A DNA stretch of 64,000 bases from Symsagittifera roscoffensis (taxonomy: Eukaryota; Xenacoelomorpha; Acoela; Convolutidae). Numbering within the stretch: position 1 is the stretch's first letter; the number at the start of each line of letters is the position of its first letter. The translations under genes were made by a program, and so were the position numbers. Where the stretch lies: NCBI RefSeq assembly GCF_963678635.1, contig NC_087068.1:39271649-39335648 (forward strand), in the 5' to 3' direction. This document shows, piece by piece, positions 26,601 through 38,800 of this stretch. The notes under the pieces were generated by a model. That model searched no databases. It saw only the letters and a list, made by a program, of their open reading frames with translations, and was not told the DNA's origin.

Positions 26601-29600
26601 TTGATCAAAAAATGCAACAAGATCTTCTTGGAATTGATTCTGAAAGGCTTTTGCGTACCTAAAGAGTTCAAAGAAGCTTTGCAAAGTGGTGAATCAAAAG
26701 ATAAAGGAAAGTTCGAAGAATGTGGAATTGATGAAGGCGAGGGAGTCAAAGATGTCAGTGATCAAATCGAAAGCGAAGACCAATTAAAAATGGAACAAGA
26801 GCAAAAAGACGGTAAAAGTAAAGATGAGAATGGCGATAAGAAAGAGGAAAATAAAAATAATGACGAGGGAAGCGAGAATACGCCAATTGAAATGAGTGAA
26901 GATTTTATGGCAGATTTGGAAGATGTGAAATTAGACGAAAATGAAGATGATTCAGAAGAAGATAATGATAACATGGATTCTGTCGAAGACAAATTCGGGC
27001 AAGATGACAAACAGAATGATGAAAACTCAAATGAGGAGATAAACGACGAATTTTGGAATGACGATGACGAAGATGATGAAAATAATGAGAAAGAAGAAAA
27101 TGATGGGAAGAAATTGGAAAATGATTTGAAAAAGGATGGAAAGGTTGACAATAAGGAGAAATTCAACGATGAACCTCCGGAAGATGATCAGAAAAATCAA
27201 TCAGCCGACGATAAAACTGAACCGGTAGATGAAAATGAAGCCCAAATGAGGGCAGATGAAGGGAATGGCGAGGACGAAAATGAACAAAGGGACCAAGGGA
27301 AAGATGTTGAAGCTGGCGATGATGCTGCTGAAACAGAAGAGAACGACGAAAAAGATGAGGATATTGCATGTATGGACGACGTCAAATTAGACGGCGGAGA
27401 AGATGAGAACAATGAGATTAATGTAGATGAAGATGAAGAAAGTGCCGAAAAAGAAATTGAGTCAAAAGATGAAACCCAGGATGAAATGGAAAATGATGAT
27501 GAAACTGAAGAAACAACGAAAAAAGATGGCGATAAATGTGATGAAGATGATGCTGAAAAAGAAGATGAAAATTCCGAACAGGGTCTTAAAGACTCTAGTG
27601 TACTTGATGAAGAGGCAGAAAATCCAGAGGAAGCCCAGAAAGAAGACCCGGTCGGAACCGAATTGGAGCCGCTTCCAAACGATGTAGTGGAACCTCAAGA
27701 GAACAGTCACGTTGGAACCGCTAGTGCCGTTGACGACAAAACACAAGATGAGCAACAAGATTCAGCAGTGCAATCATCAGCAGCTCGCCAAGATGAAAAT
27801 GAGGAAAACGACAAAAATGCAGAAAACAGTTCAAAATCCGAAAGCGTATTGACGTACGGAAATGAAAGCAGCGGCGGAAAACGAAATTTGACAACCGACC
27901 AGTTTCAAACGGGAAGTAAGGATGAAGAACCAGTTCAAAAGAAAGGTAAAATTGAGGATGCGGATTTGACGGAAATGCCGACGAACCAAAATAAGCCGAA
28001 AGAAAAACTAGAAGATTTAGCGTATCAACATACGACTGACAATCAAAAACACGATGTTCAAATGTTTGACGACGCAAAAGAATCGGCTGATAATTTCTTT
28101 GCTACAGAAGACACTGAAATAGAACAAATTGAAAGCATGGATGATAAAATTGAAGAGAAGGTGGATGAATTTCTTGAACCACATGAAGAAGATGTGAATA
28201 AAAACGAAATGTCAATTGATACAACGTTCGCCCAGCCTAACGCAAATGAGAAGAAATCTCTTCTGAAAGACTCAACTGAAACTGAAGACAATAGTCCTGA
28301 AGACGATGCTGAATTGGACGATGCTGCAGGTCCCGAAAAGTTTGAGAGCTCAGTTGTCTCTGAAATAACGTCTCAACATCCGAGGAAAGATTATGAGTCA
28401 CTTAAGTTATCCTTAGAAAGCATTTGTGCTGATTGGTCAGAAGTTGTCAATCATTTATCGGACCACGAAGCGACGATGCTGTGGAGTAAATACTCAGCTT
28501 TAACGTCTAATCTTTCACGACAACTGTCGGAACAGATTCGTATCATATTGGAACCTTTACAAAGTGGAAGGCTAAAAGGTGATTACAGATCAGGTAAACG
28601 CCTGAATATGAAGAAATTAATTCCATACATAGCAAGTGGGTATCGTAAGGATAAAATATGGCTGAGACGGACGAAGCCTCAGAAAAGAAATTACCAGGTT
28701 ATGATTGCCATTGACGATTCGAGTAGTATGAACGACGGAAGAACAAGAAGCGTAGCCTTCGAAGCCATTGCAACTTTGACAACAGCCCTTGCTTTAGTTG
28801 AAGTCGGACAAGTTGCAGTCACGAAGTTCGGCGAAACTTGCGAACTAATCCATCAGTTCAATCAACCATTCACATTAAACTCAGGAGCGAATGTAGTGCG
28901 AAAGTTTGCGTTCAAACAGCCGAAAACGAAAATAGCAGAGTTGATGAAGTTAACGACAGAATATATGGTTGAGAATCGGATGGCTGCTTCTAGTCAACCT
29001 GTGCAGGATCAGTTGCAGATCATTGTTTCAGACGGAAGAGGGCTTTTTGTTGAAGGTATGTTTAAGGTTCCCATAGAGTTTAAAATCAAGTCACCAAAAA
29101 CTAGTTTCTCACATTGAATCATTTCAACGTTTTATGCACTTTTCACGGCCAAGGATCAGTTTTTAAGTTAATACTCAAGTCGCTTTAGAAAAAGCGTTTT
29201 ATCGGTCGAAATGAATTTGTTAAATAGCAAAGGAAAGGGTTTCTAAAATAGTAGGACAGCCAAAGAAAAAGAAAAATTTCACCTATTAGTCAAAAGCATT
29301 ATTATGATGAATACTACAATCACTTCTTGAAAGCTGAATTTTTTAACGCAAAAAGCAAAAAACTATTTAGATTGATGTTCATACGAGGTGCTCTGTTTGA
29401 GCCAATTGTTCTATCCTTGAATTCCTATGCTTTTGACGCTGATTGTTCTAGGAACTGAAAAAGTTACCAGAGCTGTCGAGGCCAGTCTCAATTCAGGGAT
29501 CTGGACCGTTTTCATTATATTGGACACTGCAGAAAATTCCATAGCAGATATCAAACTGCCAGTCTTTTCAAAGCCGACTTCAACTTCGAATGAGGCACCG

Positions 29601-29735
29601 GCTTTGGTCATGCGAAGCTACCTTGATGTGTTTCCATTCAAGCATTACATCATTTTGGGAGATTCTGAGAAACTGCCTGAAACTGTATGCACTGCTCTTC
29701 AACAGTGGATTCAACTAACTACAAGTCAAGATTGA
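14665..29735 (+). CDS. MDN1: Midasin, AAA+ ATPase of 60S ribosome biogenesis
   Basis: Three exons, 14665-15508, 16183-29055 and 29452-29735, join in frame to 4,666 aa with GT-AG introns. Midasin is a dynein-like nuclear ATPase that strips assembly factors (Rsa4, Ytm1) from pre-60S particles. Six AAA modules in one chain are marked by P-loops near residues 264 (GSSCSGKS), 571 (GETGTGKT), 968 (GETSVGKT), 1282 (GDTGCGKT), 1608 (GVPGIGKT) and 1910 (GQDSNGQV, degenerate). A long helical linker follows, then an Asp/Glu-rich tract at ~3805-4340. The C-terminal MIDAS domain has D4459-x-S4461-x-S4463, and the protein ends in the family's RSYLDVFPFKHYIIL-type sequence. At 4,666 aa it is somewhat shorter than human and yeast midasin. 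An acceptor-like AG lies 4 nt before the ATG, and a poly(A) signal is at 29778-29783. Confidence 0.96.
15509..16182 (+). other. MDN1 intron 1 with family A element
   Basis: The donor is GGTATG at 15508/15509 and the acceptor AAG ends at 16182; splicing is phase 1. A short family A copy lies at 15556-15893. Its head is a perfect ACACTTGC/GCAAGTGT hairpin with a GATA loop, and its tail is CGAAGCTCAGCTTCG. A second tail-like sequence is at 15913-15936. A 34-bp segment is tandemly duplicated at 15689-15757 (period 35). Confidence 0.85.
29056..29451 (+). other. MDN1 intron 2
   Basis: The intron is 396 bp with a GTATGT donor and a TTGTTCTAG acceptor, phase 1. The exons on both sides match the conserved midasin C-terminus, which supports the junction. 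I see no element inside it. Confidence 0.9.
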
Positions 29736-29983
29736 AAATTGACGTGTGACTGAATCTGAAACAAAACTGTCTATTATAATAAAGAGGCCTTATTGCTATC
29801 GATCAGTTCTTGAATAATACAATATATGTTGCATAACGAATTTGATGTGTTGTGTAGAAAGAGGTTTTGGACCAATTATTTGTGTTTTGTTCATGATTGA
29901 TGGTAAGTGGTGGAATAAAACACGGTCGTTTTGTTTCTAATTGTTTCATGTTTTTCTTCATGCACTGTAGATTTCAGAGCGTT
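29736..29983 (+). promoter_or_regulatory. MDN1-PAQR intergenic region
   Basis: Only 248 bp separate the MDN1 stop from the PAQR start. It contains the MDN1 poly(A) signal AATAAA at 29778-29783, a donor-like GGTAAGTGG near 29903 and an acceptor-like ATTTCAG ending at 29977, 6 nt before the next ATG. It may hold a small 5' UTR intron or a trans-splice acceptor of a two-gene transcript. Confidence 0.5.
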
Positions 29984-32825
29984 ATGGATGAAACCAGTGA
30001 CAAAGCACACATATCGCGCTCGCCACCAACGATTAGAGCCAAGAAAGTCAAACTTATGCGATCGCTGAGCTCCGGAGATAACGTGCCAAATCGATGCCAA
30101 CCGGACTCCGTTGCCGACAACTTCACACCACTGCTGCCCGCGTGCTTGAACGTCGAACCAACCTCTACGACTACTTCGGAGCCTAATGACCCTCTAAATG
30201 CCATAAATGATCAAACTAATTACGGCGCTACTTTCACAACTACAGCTGAGGTTGAAGCTAACTGTGAAAGTCCTTCAAAAAGTGTACCGAAAGTCGGTAT
30301 CACAGATGCGACAACTGACTTTTCAACGACCGATGAAAGACCGGGAACTTCATCCGGAGATACGGGGGCGCACTCTTTCAAGACGTTCTCGGCTTCATGG
30401 TTCCATTTTCCCTCGAGGTCCTCGGCTGCTCAAGGCTCGTCAAGTCACAGGCGGGCTCAGAGTATCGGGACTGATTTGAAGTATGATAATTCCACGGATA
30501 ATATCAACTCGGGCTGGAAGTGTTTCCCCGAGGTTAGAAAACTAAATTTTAGTTCCTGGACAATTTTTTCAAAAAGAAAATTAGCTTTGCAAAATTTATC
30601 GTCGCAAAATTGTTTTTCTAGTGAGCTGCTTTCAGAGAAGGCGAAATAGGGTCGAGGGCAAAAAAAAGAGATTTTTTTCCATATGAATGTGGATAAGTGT
30701 GGACCTATACTGGAAACAATTTTTTATGATTTTTTTTTTACCATTATTATTACCCTTGTTACCCTTGGTATAAGAAGAGCAGGGGTGGATTTAGCGGCGG
30801 GGGGGGGGGGCGGACGCCCCCTCCCCTCAGGGATTCGAACCCCTGCCGACCCAAAGGGTCCCCCCTTTGATACTTTTTCAGAAATCCATTTTTCGCCGAC
30901 CGACCCTAAAATTTTTCTAAAGGCGCCTTTGGCGCCAATATATACTAACTTTGAGGGGGAGCGCTAAAAAAAGGTCGTCACAATTTTCGAATTTTTTTTA
31001 AATTCCGCCCCCCCCCCCCTCGAGAAAATCCTAGATCCGCCCCTGAAGAAGAGTATTGCAATCGGGTACTAGACGTTTTCCCGTAAATAAATTTGTTCAC
31101 AGAATGGTCAAAATTAGAAATGGTAATTTTAGGTTCAGTTCAGAATAAATTCAAATATCTTTTTGTTCCCGGCACGCTCAGTCTTGAGGTAACGACTAGG
31201 CCTGGGACGGCAAAGGTCATGGGTTCAAATCTGACAGGACCTGTTTGTTTAAACGGGAAATATTCCGTTTCAAAAAACGTCGGCTTATTATTTGTCTGCT
31301 TATGGTTTTTCGGCTTTGTTGCCAGATCGTAGAATTTTTTTTTGCTGTACGCAATTTTCGTTGTTATTGCTTTCAGTGTTTTGATTTGATTTTGCTGGTC
31401 GTAGTTTTGCTCACTTTGACTTCGTATATTTTTTTCGATTAAAAAAGTTTATTCGAACCAAATTGTTTTGGCTTATATGTTATCGGCTTGATGGCCTAAT
31501 TTGAGTCGTTCCAAGGCTAACATAATAATTTTTAAGATCCTCTCTGGATTGCACATATGCTTAAATTATAGTTCAAAGCTGGGGTTTCAACAATTCTTAT
31601 TAGTTTAGCGCCTTTTAAAAAAATTTCGGCTTCAAGGGCATCTGATCACGTATCGTCAGAGCCTTTTTACCGCTTGTTAAGTTTTATTCTTTTTGATAGT
31701 AAGTTTTTTCTAAGTTTTTGAAATTTTTATGAGTTTTTTTTTTTCCATTTCGCTGCTGTTTCTTAATGTATCGCAAGTTGTGCGAAGTTCGGCTTTGCCT
31801 CTGTATTAATATTATGATTATTATTATCAATATTATTATTTTTATCACTATTGTTCCGACCATTTGAAAAATGGGGAGGAACTTTGTATTCGGGTGTGTT
31901 TTAGTTTTTTCTTTTTGTTTTCCGCAAAAAATCAGGTGCCACAAAAATTTATCGGAACGAGTCGAGTGATCTATCATATTAAAGCCCATTCAATCGTGTT
32001 TCAAACTACCTTAAAAATTTCAAAAAAATTTTCACTGTCGAGAAAAATCGGTTTGAAATTTTTGATTTTTTTTGTCTCGTTTCGAACTAATATGGTGTGT
32101 GCGTGTAGTCTTACAATAGCTTATTTGAGCTTAATTTAAGCCGTGAAAACATGATTTTACTCAAATATAAGTAGTTTTTGGAGGTTTTTAAGCGCCATTT
32201 TGTAAACAAGGTTAAAAATTCCAAAGGTTTTTGCAAAAATTTTTGAAAATTTTATTCAAATTTTGTTTAAACTTTGTTTTACATTTTATTTTTATTTTTC
32301 GTTTTTATACACATTTTTTTTCAAAAATTGTTTTCCGAATGGTTCTTTTTTACTATGACTGTCAAATAATCCTAAAGATTTTTTTATCACACCTTGCGGA
32401 AAAGAACGACACTAATTTGAAAAAAAAATGTTTTTGTATTTTTAAGACTGAGATCGGAACATTCAGTGCTACTTGCACAGTAACCGGCTGTCCTTGTTTG
32501 TATTACGATTGTTTTTTTTGTTATTATTATTATTATTACTATTATTATTATTATTATTATTATTATTTTTATTATGATTATTATTATGACTCTTATGATT
32601 ATTATTATTATTATTATTATGATTATTATAATTATTATGATTATTATTATGATTTTTATTATTATGATTATTATTATTATTATTTTATCATTATTATTAT
32701 TATTATTTTTATTATAATTATGATTATTATTAATATTATTATTACTATTATTATTACTATTATTATGATTATTATTATTATTATTATGATTATTATTATT
32801 ATCATTATTATGATTATTATTATTA

Positions 32826-32887
<62 letters not shown>

Positions 32888-35800
32888 CAGGTTATTTAAA
32901 GAAAAGATTTTCATCTATCGAAATTAGTACTTTTTTGAAAGGAAGAACAAATTTCTATGTTTTGGTTCAATAAATGGTGTTTTTATGAATATCATATTCT
33001 ACGATGGTTGACATGTTTAGATCCGTCACATGTCTCTCCCGGATGGGATGACGACAATGGAGGAGAGCAAGGAGCGCATGATGCAGACTGCGGAGGCGAT
33101 GAAGCTGAGAATGATACAGGCGGGCAGAGACGTCTCCAACAAGTACAAGGAATGGAAGGTAACAACACGCATTTGTTTTCAAATTTCATATCCGCAAAGA
33201 AGAGAAAACACGCTGGATTATTTTTACCTGGAGGTTTTCCAATACGTAATCAATCAACACTTTTGAAGCAGAAAATGCGGCTGGTTCCAACGAGACCTAA
33301 CAGCAGTAGCGGATTTAGGGGGGTGCGGACGAATATTCCCCCTTCAGGGATTCGACCCCTGCCGATCAAAAGGCTAGCAGTCTAGTTGTTGGTAACTCGA
33401 TAAACGATTTGAAATGAAATTGGGCCTAATGGTTTAGCGGTTCTAACAGCTTGGTTTTTCTTTATTACGGAATCAGCGTTCAAGTTTGTCATACGTCATG
33501 AGTTTGAGTTCGTGAGAATCAAATTATAGAGATTTTGAACTTTTACGTTCTTTTCATTGTTTTAAAAGCTTAAGCTCACGCTCCCGAGTATCAATAGACA
33601 ATCTATTCAATGCTCAGCTTCTCTTAATTCTCGATAAATGATATGTAATTCTAGCCAGATTTCTCAACGTTAAAACTCGGTTGTTCTCGTGTTGTTTCAG
33701 TTGTTAGCGTACCAGCACCTTCCAGACTGGCTGAGGGACAATGACTTCCTCCACAAGGGCCACAGACCCCCCATTCCGAGTGTGTGCACGTGCTTCAAGA
33801 GTGTGTTTAAAGTGCACACAGAGACTGGAAACATATGGACACATCTCATTGGTCAGTCGAAACAATTCCTTGTTCAGCTGCAAATAACATTTGCGAATTT
33901 TAACTTGTTTAGCGCAGTGGTTTTTTCCCTCTTTTTAGCGGTTCGAGTTTGATTTATTTTAAATTCACTTAAAAATAAATTCATTTAAACTTATTTGCTA
34001 AATGGTTGTCAAGTTACGCTCTTCAATGGTAAAAGTACAACTGCCTGAGATCTCCGCCTCTGAGGCGCAAGTTCGATGATTCTAGGCCTGATCCGTGCCG
34101 TGCTATTTGCCAGAGTGAAATATGAAGACACCATTTGGGGTTTTTTTTTCATGAAGTCTTACAATTTGTTCACGCTTTATTTGATTTTTTTCGCGGCTTG
34201 ACTTTTGATTTCTGTCAAAGTTTAACTCGAATTCATTTGTTAAAAGGAAGACAACCTACGCTTTTCAATTAGGAAAGCAAAAATGTACGTTTATTAACAC
34301 TTTTTTTTTAAATTTGTGAAACCTATCCGAAGCTCACCTCGTAAACTTCATTGACTCTGAAAACTATTCGAATAAGTTGAAAAAAAAACATCAGTTAGGC
34401 CCGCATTGATGAACCCTGTATTTGTTATATAACTGGGAATTTATTCTGTGAATGGCGTCCATTGAATCAAGGATCTCCCCTCTTTGCTAAGTTTGAGAGA
34501 AAATAGCAATGGTATTCAGACCAGTTTTTTTTCGAGAATGAAATTTTCCTGATTTGTTTTTGAACCTGCAAAGCCGAACCGGAAAAAACCGAGCCCACGT
34601 TTGCGAAGTGTTTCGAACCAATAAATGAGACTAAGATTGGTTTCTATATTTTGCTAGTCTCGAATAAAATCCGTTTTAGATTTTTCGTATAAAGTTTGTT
34701 TATTTCTTATACAAATATTTACCCTTGCGATAAGCAAGGGTATTGCAATCGGGTACTAGACTTTTCCGTCAACAACTTTGTTCACAAGATCTCAACTTCT
34801 GGAGGATCTCCACCTCTAGAAAATCCTCACTTCTATAGTACATGCTTTTCCAGAGGATCTTAACGTCTAGTCAAGTTTGCGTTTTTTCAAGTAGTTCTGG
34901 TTCAAAAGCCGAAAACATTTTCAGATTTAATTATATTCCGTGCCAAATTTTGTCGGCTGGTTCGCCGGATGTTTTATTTTTGTTACATTTGTAATAGTTT
35001 TTAAAAACATGTTAAATTCAATTTAGAAGAGCGTTAATATAGTAAATGGGTTTTTTGTTTTAACACGCGAAATTTTTTCTGTCTTGAAATTTTAAAATTG
35101 TTTTGAAAAAAAGTTGTTTTACTTTTCAGTTGTTTTGATGCTGATATTCTGATTTTTTTTCTCCCATAAGTATGTTCAATTGCTTTCAAGCATCTTACCA
35201 ACTTGACTAGGTGGAGGCAGTTTGATTTTAAATCCCTTCAAGATGATAGCTTAGCGTATTATTTTAATAACTACAAATATTTTAAAAAACGTACATTTCC
35301 GAAAAGTCTTTGGTTTTAACTTTGACTTGACTCTTCTGTCTACGAAGGTATATGGCGAGTAATTCACAAGAATTAAGATTGTTGTGATTTCTGACCGAAC
35401 GTTTTTTGAAAATTTTTTGTTTTGTTTGTTTGTACGTTATTGTTTTTTCCTTCGGGCGTCTTTTTTTTAAAATCTTTTTTGTTGTGATTCAGCTCTCTTG
35501 CTGTTACGTATTACGTTCATAATTGATAATATCGATGTAATTAAGTTCATTCAAACAGTTCTATAGGGAGTAATTTCATTTCATGATTTTATATGCTCTC
35601 TAGAAATTCTTTTCTGTCGCAATTGTTTTTCATTTTTGTTATTTGGTTTTGGTGTTAATTTTTAGCCAAAATTTGGCAGTGTTTTTTGATAACACCTTGT
35701 GTTCTTAATGGTCATGCGGGTTGTTAAGTAGTTTTTTAAATATTTTTAAGTTATATCTGTATTCTTGATATTGATAATGGAATCAAATTCTTGGCTTCTC

Positions 35801-38800
35801 CGACAAACTTGGCCTAGAGGCAACGACTACGCCTGGGACAGCAAAGGTCGGCCTGTCTGTGTTTTTAAAAGACAAGTATTCTGTTCCAATCAATTTTTTG
35901 GCTTATTGTTTGTGTCTGATTATGTTTTTTCTGCTTAGTTGCCTCATCACGGAATTTTCTTGCTTTACAAAATAGTTAGTTATTTAATAGCTTGCTCAAA
36001 TCAAATTTAAACTTTTGTAGTATTTCCGGCACACAAGTTTTTGAGAAAAAATATTCGCCTGAGGTGGTGAAGATCCTGTGTTCCAATCTGACCAGAACCT
36101 GTTTTTTTTTCGAAAAGGAAATTTTCCGTTCCAAAAATTATCGTCATATTGTGTGTCTGCTTATGTTTAGTCGGCTTAGTTGCCTTGTTACGGGTTTTTG
36201 CTGTGCTGTAAGTATTTTTTTTTGTAATTGAAAGAGTTATGAAAGATTTACTGTAATTTGTAACTTCACTAAGTTTGTAATTGTTTGTTTTTTTTCGCTT
36301 CCAAACTTTGTTTGGCCTCAATTGTTTCGGCTTATCTTATCGAATAAGTGACCTAATTTAGTGTTGTTTCAAAGAAAAAATAGTTTTACTGCTTCATGTA
36401 TTTCCGGAGGGGGGAGCCCAAAAATTAAGATTTTCAGAACTTTCAAAAGTTTTTCAATTGAACATAATTTTTCTCAACGGGAGTCTTAGCAACTTTTGTC
36501 GGCTATGCTGCCGCTCAATTATTGTCTGAATACTTTTTAAGCGCTAATTAATGTGTTTCTGGACGTGTGCTCGTCAAGTTGGACATCATTCCGGACAAAT
36601 TTCTGAAATTTTTGTAGTTGTTTTTTTTTTCTCGAAATGTTTGTTTCATTTTCTGTCTGCTGGGTTGCAATGCTATGTCTGTGTAGAATCGCAAGTGGTG
36701 CGAAGCTCCGTTTCGCCTCTGTGTTGAAGATATTCATTTGATTGTTAGTACAATAAATGTATTTGTTGTTGCATTTAGGCAGCATAATGGTGGTGATGCT
36801 GTCCGTGTACTTCCTGGTGCGAGAGTTCACTAGGAGCCACTACATGTGGACAGACATTGCAGTGATGCTGACCTTCTTCACCTGTGCTCTCCTCTGTCTA
36901 ACTTTCTCATGGCTGTTCCACACTCTACACTGTCACTCCAACGAGTACAGACTACTCTTCAGCAAGTGAGTATGGTTATGGTTGTTGTGCCCTTACAGAC
37001 AGGAATTTATCACAATTGTACAGCATCATTATACAAAGGGCGTGCGGATCAAGCGTAAAATTTCTAATTTCTCCCCAATTCAATTTAAGGATAATAAAAC
37101 TCGTTTTTTTCAATTTTAATACATGGGTTGGTAGGGGGATTGTTCGATTGATCCTAAATTGTTAATGTAATTCGTAACAATTCGTAACATTCAACAACAA
37201 TTTGTAACACTAGATTAAACGGCAACCATTGATTTACGTGTAATCGCCGCGGAGCAGGTGTTTGCTACTTGCCATTGTCTTTTTAAGAGTAATGAACGTA
37301 GTGAAGACTCTTATATAGGTCTTGTTGATTTTTTTGTTTGTTTTTTTTTCAGCAAAAGTCTTAAAGTATTGATGCACGTAGGTATGATGCACTTTTTGAG
37401 TTCAATTGAAATTCATCTGCTGAAAAGGACGTAAATGGCACTCTCCAAATACGAACGTGGACATGGCGCAAAAAGTGGAATTTATTTATAAGATTTCTCA
37501 GCGGAATAGAAACTTTACCTATTGATCCAGTTTTCTCATGGTGGGTTAATGTTATCAAAAACAAAGGCAATCATAAATCGTTCTAGAAATTCAAAGAGTT
37601 TAAAGGGCATCTATTTTTTTCTGTGAAATTTGATTTTTCAAGAAAGTCTGTTTTTTTTTGTTTACTTGCGTTCATTACTCTTTTCCAATCTTCGAATGGC
37701 TATGCTTACGAATTGTAGCTTGTTACGATATGTCGGCTGTTACAAATTGTCACATGTTAAGAATTTTCGCCCTATCTTTGTAAACACCAAAAAATATATG
37801 TATTTTTTCAATCCCTGGATATTAGTGCATGCACGGCATTTTTCCACGAAGGAAGCTGATTAAATTCCATCTTCAATTTCTAATTCCATAAATAAATATA
37901 CTAGATATTTTGGAAATGTTTTAAACTGTCATTGTTTTTTGTTGCTCTAGGCTGGATTACGTGGGAATAGCTGTGTTGATTGTGGGCTCTTTTGTGCCGT
38001 GGCTCTACTACGGCTTCTACTGCAATGACATTCCCCGGTTGGTGTACATCAGCAGCATCAACATCCTCGGCATCATCTGCATCATCATCTCCCTCTGGGA
38101 CAGATTCGCAGCACCCAAATTCAGACCACTCAGAGCAGGCATGTCACACAACCTGGCTATAGCGATAGATGTATTACTTTATGGATCGATACTTGAAGGG
38201 TCCACAGATGATTTAAACAAAAAGAAGTTGGAAAGCTTCGATATAATTTATTGCGATATTAATGAGTTGTGACAACCATTGTATAAAGCAATAATGTATA
38301 CTGATTCTATGTTGGATGGGTCGAAATCAAACGATTGAAAATTGTGTGAATTAGAATTTCAGTCGTTTGTGCAGAAGATGTTACAATTGAGCCAATACTA
38401 GTATTTATACAGTTTTTAATGTTATTAAGAAGAGTTTCTTGATTGCTGTTTTGGTCAGTCATAATCTACTCCAATAGTGACAAAAGCAATAGTTTGATGT
38501 TTTTAATGCAGGCTTGTACCTCTTCCTGGGTCTGAGTGCTCTGGTTCCGGCCGTCCATTTCATCGCCATGTATGGAGTGGAGAGGAGCTTCTACGAGGCC
38601 TCCTTCGGCTGGATCATCCTCATGGCCGTGCTCTACATCACTGGTGCATGTCTATACGCTCTCAGAATTCCAGAACGATTCTTTCCCGGAAAGTTTGATC
38701 TGTGGGTTAGTACTAGTAATACTAATTTCAACACGATGCAAGTACACAAGTTGAACTAATTTGGTGAGATTCTATCACGTCACCGATTCGAGTGATCATT

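Larger units (their letters stand above)
30759..31806. mobile_element. Family A element, copy 3, interrupted
   Basis: The head is split: ACCCTTGGTATAAGAAGAG lies before the nested MITE and TATTGCAATCGGGTACTAG after it. Removing the MITE and one target copy leaves a head that matches the intact one at 34721. The tRNA-like module is at 31171-31241. The tail TGTATCGCAAGTTGTGCGAA and following TTTGCCTCTGT end near 31806. Confidence 0.75.
30533..33020 (+). other. PAQR intron 1, repeat-filled
   Basis: This 2.5-kb phase 0 intron has a GAG|GTTAGA donor and a TGTTTAG acceptor. It holds a family A element (~30759-31806) with a nested hAT-like MITE (30780-31045), a family C element (31852-32500) and a long TTA microsatellite (32519-32885). 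Confidence 0.75.

Noticed and set aside
26762-27758. Ser/Phe-rich and Lys-rich ORFs across the midasin acidic tract
   Set aside because: They are other-frame readings of the GAT/GAA-rich Asp/Glu tract.
32231-32914. Long ORFs on both strands rich in Tyr, Ile or Asn
   Set aside because: They are translations of the TTA microsatellite and have no other content.
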